The notes beneath the pieces were generated by a model. It was not told where the DNA came from and ran no database searches. It was given only the letters and a program-made list of their open reading frames with translations. Source: Chloroflexota bacterium (GTDB taxonomy: Bacteria > Chloroflexota > Anaerolineae > Anaerolineales > Villigracilaceae). Taken from it: a stretch of 64,000 bases of DNA. Of this stretch, positions 48,245-56,687 are shown one piece after another. Both the position numbers and the translations under genes were made by a program. The DNA is taken from NCBI GenBank assembly GCA_021824575.1, contig JAKAKJ010000072.1, forward strand, positions 1-64,000, read 5' to 3'. Numbering within the stretch: position 1 is the first letter of the stretch; each line of letters starts with the position of its first letter.

Positions 48245-49546
48245 TCAGTCGGCGGCGAAGGAAGCGGGATAAGATTGACCGTCAGTGAGATTGAAGAGGG
48301 CGCGAGCGACTTCAGCATATTCTGGCGCACGCGGTGAACCCGCTTCGGCGCGCAGACGTTGGGTGGGCGCGTCCAAAATTTTCTTGACCAGCGCCTGAGT
48401 CAGTGCCTCGATGCGGGCGCGCTCGGCTTCGGTCAGGTCCGGCAGGCGGCGAAATGTTTTTTCCAATTCGTTTTGTCGAATCGTTTCGGCTCGCTGGCGC
48501 AAATCCGTAATCAACGGAAGCATGTTGAGCGAATTGAAAAAGCCCACGAACTTTTCCTGCTCCTCGACGAGAATCGATTCGACGCGCGGCACTTCGACAG
48601 CGCGTTCGGCAAGCGATTGCTCCAGGTGTTCGTTCAAGTTATCAATATCATAAAGCCGAACATGAGGAATATCAACCACCTCAGGATCAATGTCACGCGG
48701 AACGGCAATGTCAATCAAAACCAGCGAGCGCTGCAGACGCCGTTCCATCGCGGCGTGGACCATCTCTGGATGAATCAACGTATGCGGCGCGCCGGTGGAT
48801 GCAATCAAAATGTCGGCGCGGGTCAAAGCATCTTGAAGAGATTCGAATGTGGCTGTTTCCGCGTTCCAGCGCTTGGCGAGTCCGCGTGCGCGTTCGAGCG
48901 TTCGATTCACAACCAGAATTTTCTCGACGCCGCGTTTGCGTAACGCTTCGACGGCAAGTTCCGCCATTTCACCCGCGCCTAACACCACAACTTCGGCAGT
49001 CTTCAAATCAGGATGAGCATGCTGGCACAAACTTGCGGCCAGCGAAGAAACCGAAGCCGGGTTGCGGCTGATTTCCGTTTCTGTGCGGGCGCGCTTCCCC
49101 GCGTGGATCGCAGCCCGGAAAAGCCGGTTGAGCAGTGGGCCAGCCGCGCCTTGTCCGCGCGCAAGTTCGAGGGCGTGAGTGACTTGTCCCAGAATTTGCG
49201 GCTCGCCCACCACAAGCGAATCCAATCCGGCAGCAACCTTCATCAAATGCTGGATGGCTTCTTCATCCATGAATTGATATAGATGCGGATGTAATTCGCT
49301 GACTGGAAAGTCGCGCGCTTCGGACAAAAATGTCTCCAGCGAATCAAAAGCCGATTCATTCGAGGCCGCATAAAGTTCAACGCGATTACACGTCGAAAGA
49401 ATCACTAATTCCGCGATGTGATCGAGTCCACTTCCGCAGCCCAAGCGCGCCAATGCAGCCTGTAAGGCTTCGTCGCCGAAGTCCAGTTTTTCACGGAGAG
49501 TGATTGGAGCCGTTGTGTGGTTAAGACCAAGACAATGAATATGCAT
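48245..49546 (-). CDS. hemA: Glutamyl-tRNA reductase
   Basis: HIHCLGLNHTTAPITLREKLDF...ILSTCNRVELYA...VGEPQILGQV; ATG at 49546. Confidence 0.96.
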   Translation of the reverse strand: MHIHCLGLNHTTAPITLREKLDFGDEALQAALARLGCGSGLDHIAELVILSTCNRVELYAASNESAFDSLETFLSEARDFPVSELHPHLYQFMDEEAIQHLMKVAAGLDSLVVGEPQILGQVTHALELARGQGAAGPLLNRLFRAAIHAGKRARTETEISRNPASVSSLAASLCQHAHPDLKTAEVVVLGAGEMAELAVEALRKRGVEKILVVNRTLERARGLAKRWNAETATFESLQDALTRADILIASTGAPHTLIHPEMVHAAMERRLQRSLVLIDIAVPRDIDPEVVDIPHVRLYDIDNLNEHLEQSLAERAVEVPRVESILVEEQEKFVGFFNSLNMLPLITDLRQRAETIRQNELEKTFRRLPDLTEAERARIEALTQALVKKILDAPTQRLRAEAGSPRAPEYAEVARALFNLTDGQSYPASFAAD

Positions 49547-49548
49547 CA

Positions 49549-49582
49549 ATGATTTCCCTGAATAATTGCTGGGAAAATCATA
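49549..49582 (-). promoter_or_regulatory. hemA leader hairpin with the Shine-Dalgarno in the 3' arm
   Basis: Minus strand ATGATTTtCCCagcaattattcaGGGAAATCAT immediately upstream of ATG 49546. Confidence 0.5.
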
Positions 49583-49689
49583 TTGGCTAAACCGAAAAGT
49601 TACCAGATAGGATTACGAAAGTTAAAGTTAGTATTGGATGAGAAAACCATTTGGAATAAGACGAATGTTAGTCTGCGTGAATGACTTTC

Positions 49690-49912
49690 ATCCCGTGTTC
49701 ATCATCACGCCGTTCTGATCACTTCGGAGAAGCCAATCTTTCATAACAAGCAAAGCAATGTCATCGAACTGTTCGGCCTCCGCGATATGCTCATCAAATT
49801 TCGTCCTTATATCGGCAAAAGAATTTCGGCAGAAATCTCGTTATGCAGCGGTGAGGTCAAGCGCTCCCTGCCAAAAGAATCACCAGCCAGATCCATGATA
49901 ATAGCGCAGTAA
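49690..49912 (-). pseudogene. Degraded remnant of a SpoIIE/RsbU-type PP2C phosphatase C-terminus
   Basis: Minus-strand reading with one frameshift: IIMDLAGDSFGRERLTSPLHNEISAEILLP / RTKFDEHIAEAEQFDDIALLVMKDW, resembling the FGxxRL...xQxDDxTLLVL ending of RsbU/SpoIIE domains. Confidence 0.5.
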
Positions 49913-49969
49913 ATCGGTATGACGACGCTGCTTCCCTACAACTTGATAAATGATTTTTTGGAAGATTCC

Positions 49970-50659
49970 TTATTTCGTTTCCCCGCTGCCGAAGCGATAG
50001 CCAAAGCCGCGGTCATTATGAATATAGCGCGGGTTTTCAGGATCCGGCTCGATCTTCTGGCGCAGATGCCAAACGTAACGCCGGACGTGTCCGATCTCAC
50101 TGGCATATTGCGCGCCCCATACTTCCTTGACCAAATCCCTTGGCGAGATCACATCACCCGCATGGCGCATGAGAGTCACCAACAGCTTGAATTCGGTTGG
50201 GGTCAGGGTAAGAGGCTGGCCATCCCGCCAGACGCGCTTGAGTCGAATATCCACTTCCAATCCATCGGAAGAAAGTTTGTTATCTGCGGCGCTTCCCTGT
50301 GCGGAGCGTCCCAGTACGGCGTGCATACGCGCCGCCAATTGAGCGAAAGAAAACGGCTTGTTGACGTAATCATCCGCGCCGAGCGAGAAGCCATGCAGGA
50401 TGTCCGCTTCATCACCGCGCGCCGTCAACATGATGACCGGCACGTTGCTCACCTCGCGGATGCGCTTGAGAGTTTCCCATCCGTCCTTCTCAGGCATGGT
50501 CACATCCAGCAGGATGATTTCGGGCTGGCGTTCATACATGGCGCGCAAGCCGAGCTTGCCATTTTCCACCGCACGGACGTTGTATCCCTGACCGGAAAAA
50601 TAGTCACTTAATAACTGCGTCAAGCCTTTATCGTCATCAATGATCAAGAGATCGGTCAT
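49970..50659 (-). CDS. OmpR-family response regulator
   Basis: MTDLLIIDDDKGLTQLLSDYFSGQGYNV...EIILLDVTMPEKDGWE plus winged-helix domain. Confidence 0.94.
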   Translation of the reverse strand: MTDLLIIDDDKGLTQLLSDYFSGQGYNVRAVENGKLGLRAMYERQPEIILLDVTMPEKDGWETLKRIREVSNVPVIMLTARGDEADILHGFSLGADDYVNKPFSFAQLAARMHAVLGRSAQGSAADNKLSSDGLEVDIRLKRVWRDGQPLTLTPTEFKLLVTLMRHAGDVISPRDLVKEVWGAQYASEIGHVRRYVWHLRQKIEPDPENPRYIHNDRGFGYRFGSGETK

Positions 50660-51753
50660 TCCAGATCATCCTCGGGAGTTTGGGCGACAGGCATCAGAAT
50701 GTAAAACTCGCTTCCCGATTTAATGCCGTTGTGTTCCCAAACCGGAGAAACGAATCCTATTCCGCCATTTTGCGCTTCGATCAACTTACGTCCCAGATAC
50801 AACCCAAGTCCCCAGCCGGGCGGGGAACTTTCCGCGCTTTGAAGACGGCTGAAGCGGCTGAAAATCCGCTCGCTCATTTCACTCGAAATCCCAGGTCCAT
50901 AATCTTTGACGCTGATGCGAATCCGGTCGCCGTCCATGCAGGCACATAGCTGAATCGGTTTATCTGCCGGGGAGTATTTATCCGCGTTGGAAATAAAGTT
51001 GCGGACGGTCTGCTCGAGATACGTTTCATCGCCCCAGATCGGCGGCAGATTCGGTGTGATATCCCACTCGACTTTGCGCTGACTCGACGCCAGGACAATC
51101 GCCGCGGCCTGCTCGACTAACGGGCGCACGGCCACGGGTCCCAGCGTGATCGCAAACTTTCCGGCTTCGAGGCGGGAAACATCCAGAATCGTCTGCACGA
51201 AATCCGTCAGCCGTTTGCTTTCTTCTTCCATGATTTCCAGGATCGCGCGCGAACGCGGCGGCAGATTTTCGCTCGACTGCAAAGCCAATTCCAGCCCGCC
51301 GTTCAACGCGGTCAGCGGCGCGCGCAATTCATGACTGACCAGCGCCACGAAATCGGATTTCATTTCATCGAGATCACGGAGTTCCCTGTTCAGCCGATCA
51401 AGCTCTGCATTCCGCTGTTCCAGCGCGGCTGTACGTTCAATGACCTTGCTTTCCAAATCCCGGTTCAGCGCCTGGACTTCAGCAGCAGCGCGTTTTTGGG
51501 CTGCCAACAGTTGCTGCATCCAGACGATGAGGCCGCGAATGATCAACGGGCCCATCAAACCAAAGATGATGATCTCGCCCATAAAGTATGGGTCATCCAG
51601 CTCGTTTTGCGGCACATGCTCGATCAGTTCAAAAGTGATAGCCGTGACAGCAAGAAAGAGCGGGAGCGCCCATTGGAGCACATCAAGGTCCAACAACCAG
51701 CTCCACCAGCGCCGCACAAGACCCTTGACCCGTGCCAGGATATTCGTTTTCAT
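50656..51753 (-). CDS. Membrane sensor histidine kinase
   Basis: Two N-terminal TMs, coiled coil, FVALVSHELRAPLTALNGGLELAL H-box, HATPase motifs; overlaps response regulator gene. Confidence 0.94.
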   Translation of the reverse strand: MKTNILARVKGLVRRWWSWLLDLDVLQWALPLFLAVTAITFELIEHVPQNELDDPYFMGEIIIFGLMGPLIIRGLIVWMQQLLAAQKRAAAEVQALNRDLESKVIERTAALEQRNAELDRLNRELRDLDEMKSDFVALVSHELRAPLTALNGGLELALQSSENLPPRSRAILEIMEEESKRLTDFVQTILDVSRLEAGKFAITLGPVAVRPLVEQAAAIVLASSQRKVEWDITPNLPPIWGDETYLEQTVRNFISNADKYSPADKPIQLCACMDGDRIRISVKDYGPGISSEMSERIFSRFSRLQSAESSPPGWGLGLYLGRKLIEAQNGGIGFVSPVWEHNGIKSGSEFYILMPVAQTPEDDLE

Positions 51754-51979
51754 CCTGAATAGATTATATCCAGTTCAGCGCAGACGGGGAAAACGAGGAC
51801 ATAATTGCGACATTTTGCGACATCCGTTGTACGCGCTCCAATGATATTAACAGGGCAGGAAAATCACATAACCCGCTCCGCAGAAAAATGATTCCACGAG
51901 GAGAATAATGCCGAAAAATTGTTCTTTATTTTTGAGGGGCTACATAAAAAAGACGCCTGTATGTGGAGGCCGATAAACC

Positions 51980-54280
51980 ATGGATGAACTAAATCTCAAT
52001 CAACGCGATGTATTTGCCGAATGGCGAGCGCGCCTGGAAGAACGCGTGCTTGCTCCGCTGCGCGGCACAGGCTGGCGATACTATGCGTGGCTTGCATTCT
52101 TGCTGGCAGTGATCGGTTGGGCATTGTATGCTTACATCCAGCAGCTTGAAAATGGGCTGATCGTTACCAACCTGCGCGACCGCATCTCGTGGGGACTTTA
52201 CATCGCCAGTTTTGTTTTCTTTATCGGCATCAGCCACGCAGGGACGCTGCTTTCCGCCATCTTGCGCGTGACGCGCGCGCGCTGGCAAATGTCCATCACG
52301 CGCATGGCGGAATTTATTACAGGCGTGGCGTTGATGGTCGCTGCATTGTTCCCAGCCATTGACATGGGACGGCCTGATCGCATTTTGAACATGGCACTCT
52401 TTGGGCGTTGGCAATCTCCATTGATGTGGGACATCCTTGCCATCATCACCTATCTTACAGGCAGCCTCATTTATCTCTATCTGCCACTCATTCCGGATTT
52501 CGCCCTGTGCCGGGATCGTTTAGGGCCCCAGGCGCCAGCATGGCAGCGCTGGCTCTTCACAACCGCCTCGATTGGTTGGAAGGGGACACCGGCTCAACGT
52601 CAGGCGCTCGAGCGCGCCATGTCCATCATGATGATCGTGATCATTCCGGTCGCGGTCTCGGTGCATACGGTTGTCTCGTGGGTGTTTGCGATGACCTTGC
52701 GCGATCCGCTCAATAGCTCAATCTTTGGCGTATTCTTCGTTGCTGGGGCAATCTATTCCGGCATTGCAGCGATTATTATCTTGATGGCGGTCTTACGCTG
52801 GGTATTGCACCTGGAAGAATTCATTACCAAGACCCAGTTCGTATACCTGGGTTATTTGCTTGTCGCGCTGGCTGCCATCATGGGATACCTGAACATTTCT
52901 GAGTACATCACGACCGGATACAAGATGGAAGAGGGAATCATCTTCTACATTCAGGAGTTATTTGTCGGGCAATACGCGGGATTGTTCTGGTTTTACATCC
53001 TGGGCGGCATCCTCCTGCCCATATTACTGGTAAGTTCTCGACGCACACGGACAATCAAAGGAATCATTTTCGCAGCAGTGTTGGTTTTAGTCGCAATGTG
53101 GATTGAGCGCTATCTGATTATTGTCGCTGGATTCCGCGTACCGCTGATGGCCTATATGCCCAGAAATTATTCTCCAAGCTGGGTTGAGTGGTCCATCCTC
53201 GTTGGCGGGTTTGCCTTGTTTGCGCTGATCATTTCTGTTTTCGCAAAACTCTTTCCCGTTGTTTCGATTTGGGAAGTTGTGGAACATCGCGGTCCGGAGC
53301 CGGTCGAAGAGTCAGACGCAGTTAGCAACTTACACGGAGGGCAAGGTTCGGAAAAGACAATCAAACCCGAAAGCAAAGTTCCTCAGACGCCCATGCCGGG
53401 TGTATCCATGACGCGCCGCGAGACACTGAAGATTATGGGCGGAGTAGCGCTTGGCGCAGTCGTCGCACCGGCACTCTTTTTAGATCTCGGAAGGAAATTT
53501 GCCAGCTCTACGAGTCCAGCAACTACGAAAACCAATCAACGCCTGCGTCGTTGGGCAATGGTCATTGACCTGCGCTACTGCGATGGCTGCCAGTCGGTTG
53601 GCAAGCCGCCGCAATGCACCGAGGCGTGCATTCAAGGACACTTTGCTCCTCAGCCAATGGAATGGATTCAAGTTTACGAACCGGCATTACCGGGCGGCGG
53701 TACGCAGTTTGTCCCCACACCCTGCCAGCAATGCCAGAATGCGCCTTGCGTGAATGTCTGTCCGGTTGGCGCAACATTTGCAACACCGGAAGGCGTTGTG
53801 CTGATAGATCAGCAGCGCTGTATTGGCTGCCGTCTTTGCATGGAAGCCTGTCCGTATGACCGACGCTTCTTCAACTGGGGACAGCCGCCCGTCCCGCCTG
53901 AAGCGACGTTCATGGAATACGATCCCATGCACCAATCACCGGCCATCAAAGGAACCGTGATGAAATGCGATTTCTGTCCCGATATGGCACGCGCCGGCAA
54001 ATTACCGTACTGCGCCCAGGGATGTCCCAACAAAGCAATCTATTATGGAGATTTGGAAGAGGACATCGCGACAAATGGCGCACAGGTTGTCAAACTTTCG
54101 GACATGTTGTCGGAAGATTCAGCCTACCGTCTGAAGGAAAATTTGGGAACCATGCCGCGGGTGTATTACATTCCCGGTCACGGGGAAATGGTTGGGCGCG
54201 ACGCATATAAGACGGGACGATTGCCGACTGAGTGGCCCTGGCAGGAAAAGCTGAAAGGAAGCGTGACATGGACAAGATGA
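51980..54280 (+). CDS. NrfD/PsrC-like polytopic membrane subunit fused to a four-cluster 4Fe-4S ferredoxin domain with an internal twin-arginine motif
   Basis: NrfD-like TM region (SWGLYIASFVFFIGISHAGTLLSAILRV), MTRRETLKIMGGVALGAVVAPALFLDL, then Cys motifs CQQCQNAPCVNVCP, CIGCRLCMEACP, CDFC...CAQGCP. Confidence 0.9.
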   Translation: MDELNLNQRDVFAEWRARLEERVLAPLRGTGWRYYAWLAFLLAVIGWALYAYIQQLENGLIVTNLRDRISWGLYIASFVFFIGISHAGTLLSAILRVTRARWQMSITRMAEFITGVALMVAALFPAIDMGRPDRILNMALFGRWQSPLMWDILAIITYLTGSLIYLYLPLIPDFALCRDRLGPQAPAWQRWLFTTASIGWKGTPAQRQALERAMSIMMIVIIPVAVSVHTVVSWVFAMTLRDPLNSSIFGVFFVAGAIYSGIAAIIILMAVLRWVLHLEEFITKTQFVYLGYLLVALAAIMGYLNISEYITTGYKMEEGIIFYIQELFVGQYAGLFWFYILGGILLPILLVSSRRTRTIKGIIFAAVLVLVAMWIERYLIIVAGFRVPLMAYMPRNYSPSWVEWSILVGGFALFALIISVFAKLFPVVSIWEVVEHRGPEPVEESDAVSNLHGGQGSEKTIKPESKVPQTPMPGVSMTRRETLKIMGGVALGAVVAPALFLDLGRKFASSTSPATTKTNQRLRRWAMVIDLRYCDGCQSVGKPPQCTEACIQGHFAPQPMEWIQVYEPALPGGGTQFVPTPCQQCQNAPCVNVCPVGATFATPEGVVLIDQQRCIGCRLCMEACPYDRRFFNWGQPPVPPEATFMEYDPMHQSPAIKGTVMKCDFCPDMARAGKLPYCAQGCPNKAIYYGDLEEDIATNGAQVVKLSDMLSEDSAYRLKENLGTMPRVYYIPGHGEMVGRDAYKTGRLPTEWPWQEKLKGSVTWTR

Positions 54281-54951
54281 AGTTTCAGCTGATAACGCTT
54301 CGAACGCTGACCATTTCAATGGTTTTTGCCTTACTGATCGCCGCGCCGCTCGCTGTGAGCGCGCAAAGTCCGCAGGAACCAACTCAGATCAGCATCGGAG
54401 CGCCCACGCAGACGAATTCAGGCGAGCCCATCACAGTGCAAGCGGTTCTGGCAGACAGCCGCGGGAATCCAATTTCCAAGGAAGTTATCTACTTTACCAC
54501 TGACACGACTTTCTTGAACGACAGGGGTGATGTGGTACTGGCCCAGGCTGTGACCAATAAAGACGGCCAGGCGGTCGCACAATTCGCGGATGATTTCTCC
54601 GGGACAATTACCCTGCGCGCCGAATTTCGCGGAGACGATCACTACGCGTCGTCGAACGCAACGGCTCAAATAGCCACCATTGGCGAGAATCAAGTGTACA
54701 TTGAACATGTCGGCGTGGACATTCCGGGTTTCAATGTGCCGCCAGTAAGCGCACCCGTAGCATCCGTGCAATCGCCGTTGCAGGGCATTTTGTTGTTCAT
54801 TCAAAATCTATGGCCCACGATGAATGGTTGGCCCGTCGCTGCTGTTTTGCTTATCGTGTGGTCGTTATATTTCTTTGCTGTGACCTTCGTCTTTCGCGTC
54901 GCAAAGATGGGAAGCGAGAAGGATGGAGATGACTCGAGGAGTTCGCTATGA
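54268..54951 (+). CDS. Membrane-anchored Ig-like (invasin/BIG-type) domain protein
   Basis: Signal peptide, TNSGEPITVQAVLADSRGNPISKEVIYFTTDTTF...ATAQIATIGE, C-terminal TM. Confidence 0.65.
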   Translation: MDKMKFQLITLRTLTISMVFALLIAAPLAVSAQSPQEPTQISIGAPTQTNSGEPITVQAVLADSRGNPISKEVIYFTTDTTFLNDRGDVVLAQAVTNKDGQAVAQFADDFSGTITLRAEFRGDDHYASSNATAQIATIGENQVYIEHVGVDIPGFNVPPVSAPVASVQSPLQGILLFIQNLWPTMNGWPVAAVLLIVWSLYFFAVTFVFRVAKMGSEKDGDDSRSSL

Positions 54952-55397
54952 CGCAATATCCCACCAGGAACATGCTTTTGCCTGTCTTCATCGGCTCTGC
55001 TGTGTTGGTAATCGCGCTCACGCTCCTGACCATCGTCGCACACGGTCCCTATACTCATTCAAATTTGAATGTAGGCTTCGACCCTCGCTATACGCGCACA
55101 GTACAAACTTTCGTGGGTGCTCCGATCCCATTTACGGGCGGCGGACTTGCGGTGCCGCCAGCCAGCGACCAAGTCGAATATGGAAAGCAGCTATTCATCA
55201 CCAAGGACTGCGCCACGTGTCACGGGCTGGATGGACGCGGCGGTGTGGTCGGTCCGCCAATCGTTGGAACGAAAGCGGATAAATTGCGCGCCAAGACAAC
55301 CGTAGGACCAAAAGGCATGCCCGCCTACGCGTCCGGTGCGCTGACCGACGAGCAACTGGCGGCAATTGCCGCCTATCTCAATTCAATAAGCAAATAA
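54948..55397 (+). CDS. Membrane-anchored mono-heme cytochrome c
   Basis: N-terminal TM; EYGKQLFITKDCATCHGLDGRGGVVGPPIVGTKADKL (CxxCH), distal Met in GMPAYA. Confidence 0.88.
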   Translation: MTQYPTRNMLLPVFIGSAVLVIALTLLTIVAHGPYTHSNLNVGFDPRYTRTVQTFVGAPIPFTGGGLAVPPASDQVEYGKQLFITKDCATCHGLDGRGGVVGPPIVGTKADKLRAKTTVGPKGMPAYASGALTDEQLAAIAAYLNSISK

Positions 55398-55473
55398 TCA
55401 AGAACAGAGCTGGTAATCCAGTATTCTGAGTCTGAAAAGTGTTTTTCTACATCTATCTTCTGAGGAGAAAATA

Positions 55474-56340
55474 ATGCGAGCCATCAAACTAACTGTACTA
55501 CTCTTGAGCACTGCGCTATTGTTGGCGCTGGCTGCTGCTTGTGCGCCGGCTTCGACTCCCGCTCCGACAGCAGTTCCTTCCACACCAACGCCGCTGCCCC
55601 TTCCGCCGACTGCTGCTCCGACCTCCGCACCGACAAGTGCGCCTGCCGCCACTACTGCGTCAACGACAACCGCAAGCACAACCACAAATACAGAGCTAAC
55701 CGACGGCTCGTTATATCAAATTTCCTGCGCCGCATGTCATGGACAGGATCGCGCGGGGAATACATTCAGTAAAGATGGACAAACAATTTCGGTTCCGTCG
55801 CTTGCATGGGACGATCTGAGCAAGACGTACCAAACCGAACCCAGCCGCGGCACTGTGGAACAGCAGCTTACGCTGACGATTACCAAAGGTCAGGACGAGA
55901 CGGGCAGCGACTTGAACACGATGATGCCGCGCTGGTCTTCCCTCTCCCAGGCACAGGTGGACAGCCTCATCCAATACCTTCAGACGACGGATACAACAAC
56001 CGGCACAACTCCAACATTGACACCCGCCGGAGCAGATTTGATGGGCGAGCAGCTATACCAGGCAGCCTGCGCCGCATGTCATGGGAAGGATCGCGCGGGA
56101 AATACGTTTGACAAGGACGGGCAAAAAATTTCGGTTCCTGCGCTTGCGTGGAGCGATCTGAGCACAACATATCAGACTCAACCAAGCCGAGGCACTGTGG
56201 AACAGCAACTTACACTGGCGATCACCAAAGGACAGGATGAGACAGGCGGCGATTTGAACGCCATGATGCCGCGCTGGTCATTCCTCTCCCAGGCGCAGGT
56301 GGATAGCCTCATCCAATACCTTCAGACGGCAGGCAATTGA
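55474..56340 (+). CDS. Di-heme lipoprotein with two tandem cytochrome c domains
   Basis: Lipobox region LALAAAC; two CAACHG[QK]DRAGN modules, nearly identical at protein level. Confidence 0.88.
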   Translation: MRAIKLTVLLLSTALLLALAAACAPASTPAPTAVPSTPTPLPLPPTAAPTSAPTSAPAATTASTTTASTTTNTELTDGSLYQISCAACHGQDRAGNTFSKDGQTISVPSLAWDDLSKTYQTEPSRGTVEQQLTLTITKGQDETGSDLNTMMPRWSSLSQAQVDSLIQYLQTTDTTTGTTPTLTPAGADLMGEQLYQAACAACHGKDRAGNTFDKDGQKISVPALAWSDLSTTYQTQPSRGTVEQQLTLAITKGQDETGGDLNAMMPRWSFLSQAQVDSLIQYLQTAGN

Positions 56341-56491
56341 GCAAACGAATCACTGTTGGACAACATCTTGATCCTGGCAATGCGCATAAAAAGTATCAAG
56401 CGCGAAAGGTATTTGTTCCAACACCAGATTTTCTACACCAAGCAGAAAAAAAATAATCCTTCTGCATTCTCCTTTTAGGGGATGACTTGCG

Positions 56492-56525
56492 AAAAAGGAC
56501 CCGGCGGCCGCCGGGTCCTTTTTCG
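56492..56525. terminator. Bidirectional Rho-independent terminator
   Basis: AAAAAGGACCCGGCGGCCGCCGGGTCCTTTTT: near-perfect palindrome with A/T tails on both sides. Confidence 0.85.
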
Positions 56526-56687
56526 TTTATAAGTGGCAAATCCTTTGCCACAGCATCACCGAGAACACAGGATTTTTTCTCTGCGGATACCATGATCACT
56601 GCGGTGAAATTTTATTCTCCTGTTGACAGGATATTCCGGTCAGGCGCGGTAAAATCATAGTCACATAATCACGCGAAGGAATCAAAA

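Noticed and set aside
49919-50611. Plus-strand 230-aa ORF opposite the response regulator
   Set aside because: The minus-strand response regulator is unambiguous; this is its shadow ORF.
19680-55700. Ala/Pro/Thr-rich low-complexity stretches after lipobox cysteines (19690-19790, 33190-33290, 55545-55690)
   Set aside because: Ordinary lipoprotein linkers common in Chloroflexota; no evidence for a special system.
56492-56525. Perfect GC palindrome containing a NotI site
   Set aside because: Fully explained as a bidirectional intrinsic terminator.
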